Shown here: piece after piece, positions 12,733 through 13,577 of the stretch
Layout: every line of letters begins with the position of its first letter
How positions within the stretch are numbered: the first letter of the stretch is position 1
Notes under the pieces: model-generated
The model's input: only the letters and a program-made list of their open reading frames with translations
Database searches by the model: none
Told to the model about the DNA's origin: nothing
NCBI GenBank assembly: GCA_028719045.1
Contig: JAQULD010000036.1
Location: 1-13,577, forward strand
Length of the DNA: 13,577 nt
Reading direction: 5' to 3'
From: Candidatus Omnitrophota bacterium
GTDB lineage: Bacteria; Omnitrophota; Koll11; Gygaellales; Profunditerraquicolaceae
Position numbers and translations under genes: made by a program

Positions 12733-13146
12733 ATGCAGACAAAGATACGAGTATCTGTTACAAAAACTATACTCGCCATTATTATCCTGCTTGTCCTGAT
12801 CCTTAACATTAAGATCTATTTTATGATGAAACGCTTCGAAAAGAATATGCAGGCGCAGGAAGAGAAGATAAAAGGGTACTCTCTTGATGCCGTGAAAGTT
12901 GGTGCTGATTTAATGGAACAGGTAAACCCTAAATTAACCGATATCATCAGTAAGCTCAAGGTTTTATACGCTGACAGCGATGCCCACGCGCAGGCAATCG
13001 AAAACCTCACCAAGGCAAAGAACACCTTATTCGACAAAACCACCTCACTTGAGCTTTCAATAGATAATCTTAAAAGCGAAGAAGAACAGCTTTCTTCAGA
13101 ATTCACCGCTTTGTTTATCAACAATAAAAACCTCAAGAAACCTTAA
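12733..13146 (+). CDS. Membrane-anchored coiled-coil protein, function unknown
   Basis: The protein has 137 residues. A short basic N-terminus is followed by one strong transmembrane helix (about 11-31) and then an almost wholly helical, charged region (33-137) with heptad-like hydrophobic spacing, suggesting one long coiled coil. No enzyme motif and no cysteines are present. The ATG lies 1 nt after the cupin stop, with AGGAG at 12723-12727. I recognise no family. Sitting between sugar-nucleotide genes of an EPS operon, it could scaffold the synthesis or export complex, but nothing in the sequence proves this. It might also be an unconserved insertion. Confidence 0.7.
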   Translation: MQTKIRVSVTKTILAIIILLVLILNIKIYFMMKRFEKNMQAQEEKIKGYSLDAVKVGADLMEQVNPKLTDIISKLKVLYADSDAHAQAIENLTKAKNTLFDKTTSLELSIDNLKSEEEQLSSEFTALFINNKNLKKP

Positions 13147-13148
13147 AT

Positions 13149-13577
13149 ATGAAAGGTATCATTTTAGCCGGAGGTAAAGCGACAAGGTTATATCCTATAA
13201 CTAGGGGTGTTTGCAAGCAATTGCTCCCGGTTTACGATAAACCTATGATTTACTATCCCCTTTCAGTACTTATGTTAGCAGGTATACGAGATATCCTGAT
13301 TATATCAACTCCGGAAGCTCTCCCCAGATTCTCTGACATTTTAGGTAACGGCTCTGATTACGGCTTAAAAATTAGCTATGCCGAACAAGACCAGCCGAGA
13401 GGCTTGGCTGAAGCCTTTATAATAGGGGAAAAGTTCATTGGAAAGGATAAAGTCAGCCTTGTCCTCGGGGATAACATTTTCTTTGGCCACACCCTTACCG
13501 AGATACTAACTCAGGCAGTAGAGCAGGAAGAAGGGGCAACAGTCTTTGGCTATTATGTTAAAGATCCCCAGCGTTAC
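13149..13577 (+). CDS. rmlA: Glucose-1-phosphate thymidylyltransferase (3' end outside window)
   Basis: The first 143 codons are visible; the gene runs off the right edge. The start MKGIILAGG is followed by [48 protein letters not shown] and the metal-binding LGDNIFFG (Asp108), an almost textbook RmlA series. It makes dTDP-glucose from dTTP and glucose-1-phosphate, the first step to dTDP-rhamnose and other dTDP-deoxysugars. Arg13 and Lys23 match the catalytic pair. The usual G-x-G-T-R-L reads G-K-A-T-R-L, an accepted variant as far as I recall. The gene starts 2 bp after the previous stop without a clear ribosome binding site, so coupling is likely. rmlB, rmlC and rmlD may follow outside the window. 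Confidence 0.9.
   Translation, partial: MKGIILAGGKATRLYPITRGVCKQLLPVYDKPMIYYPLSVLMLAGIRDILIISTPEALPRFSDILGNGSDYGLKISYAEQDQPRGLAEAFIIGEKFIGKDKVSLVLGDNIFFGHTLTEILTQAVEQEEGATVFGYYVKDPQRY

Noticed and set aside
13149..13191. Inactivating change in the RmlA signature (G-x-G-T-R-L reads G-K-A-T-R-L)
   Set aside because: Ala at this position is, to my knowledge, found in other sugar-nucleotidyltransferases, and catalytic Arg13, Lys23 and Asp108 are intact.

Overview
The window is a bacterial chromosomal segment in which every supported gene reads left to right. Gene content points to a deep-branching, diderm, mostly uncultivated lineage. My best guess is Candidatus Omnitrophota or a relative, based on a GH57 glucan enzyme, a ParA-type ATPase carrying a glycogen-binding module, and an exosortase-locus style polysaccharide export set. 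This is inference from gene combinations; no rRNA or marker gene is present.

Region A (1-616) is the 3' end of a GH57 alpha-glucan hydrolase or transferase. Region B (about 655-4143) begins with a near-consensus promoter (TTGACA, 17 bp, TATAAA). It continues with six tightly packed genes: a single-pass membrane protein with an extracytoplasmic beta-sandwich-like domain; a ParA/Soj-like ATPase fused to a C-terminal CBM48/AMPK-beta-like glycogen-binding domain; a small protein with a histone-H1-like lysine tail on an EF-Tu domain-2-like barrel; a stand-alone proteasome-beta/HslV-like Ntn hydrolase; a 62-residue Rho_N/SAP-like Cys-rich protein; and a two-TM protein with a Pro/Gln-rich tail. The ParA-CBM48 fusion beside a glucan enzyme suggests a system that positions or partitions glycogen particles. 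This is the strongest candidate for an undescribed system here.

Region C (4144-4542) is a 399-bp gap. It holds an 11-bp-stem hairpin, an extended -10 promoter, and an array of six 10-bp units each starting GAC, bounded by a 9-bp inverted repeat. It lies directly upstream of a minimal MerR/excisionase-type DNA-binding protein.

Region D (4543-end) is an exopolysaccharide operon. It starts with the MerR-like regulator, overlapping a Wza-type export protein. Next come a Wzz-type chain-length protein, an ExeA-like AAA ATPase with an unusual duplicated four-Cys tail, and a CpsD-type tyrosine autokinase. The export protein, chain-length protein, ATPase and kinase are the combination typical of XrtA/PEP-CTERM-associated EPS loci, although no exosortase or glycosyltransferase is in view. 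Precursor genes follow: glmM (GlcN-1-P), a TviB/WbpO-like UDP-HexNAc dehydrogenase and a TviC/WbpP-like 4-epimerase (together giving UDP-HexNAc uronic acids), a stand-alone phosphomannose-isomerase cupin, a membrane-anchored coiled-coil protein, and rmlA (dTDP-glucose), which runs off the window. The expected product is a polymer containing acidic HexNAc-uronate and probably deoxysugar residues.

A 17-bp sequence, AAAAAGGGGACGTTTCT, occurs twice, each time immediately after a stop codon (616 and 8723). No tRNA, rRNA, CRISPR array or intact insertion sequence was seen.
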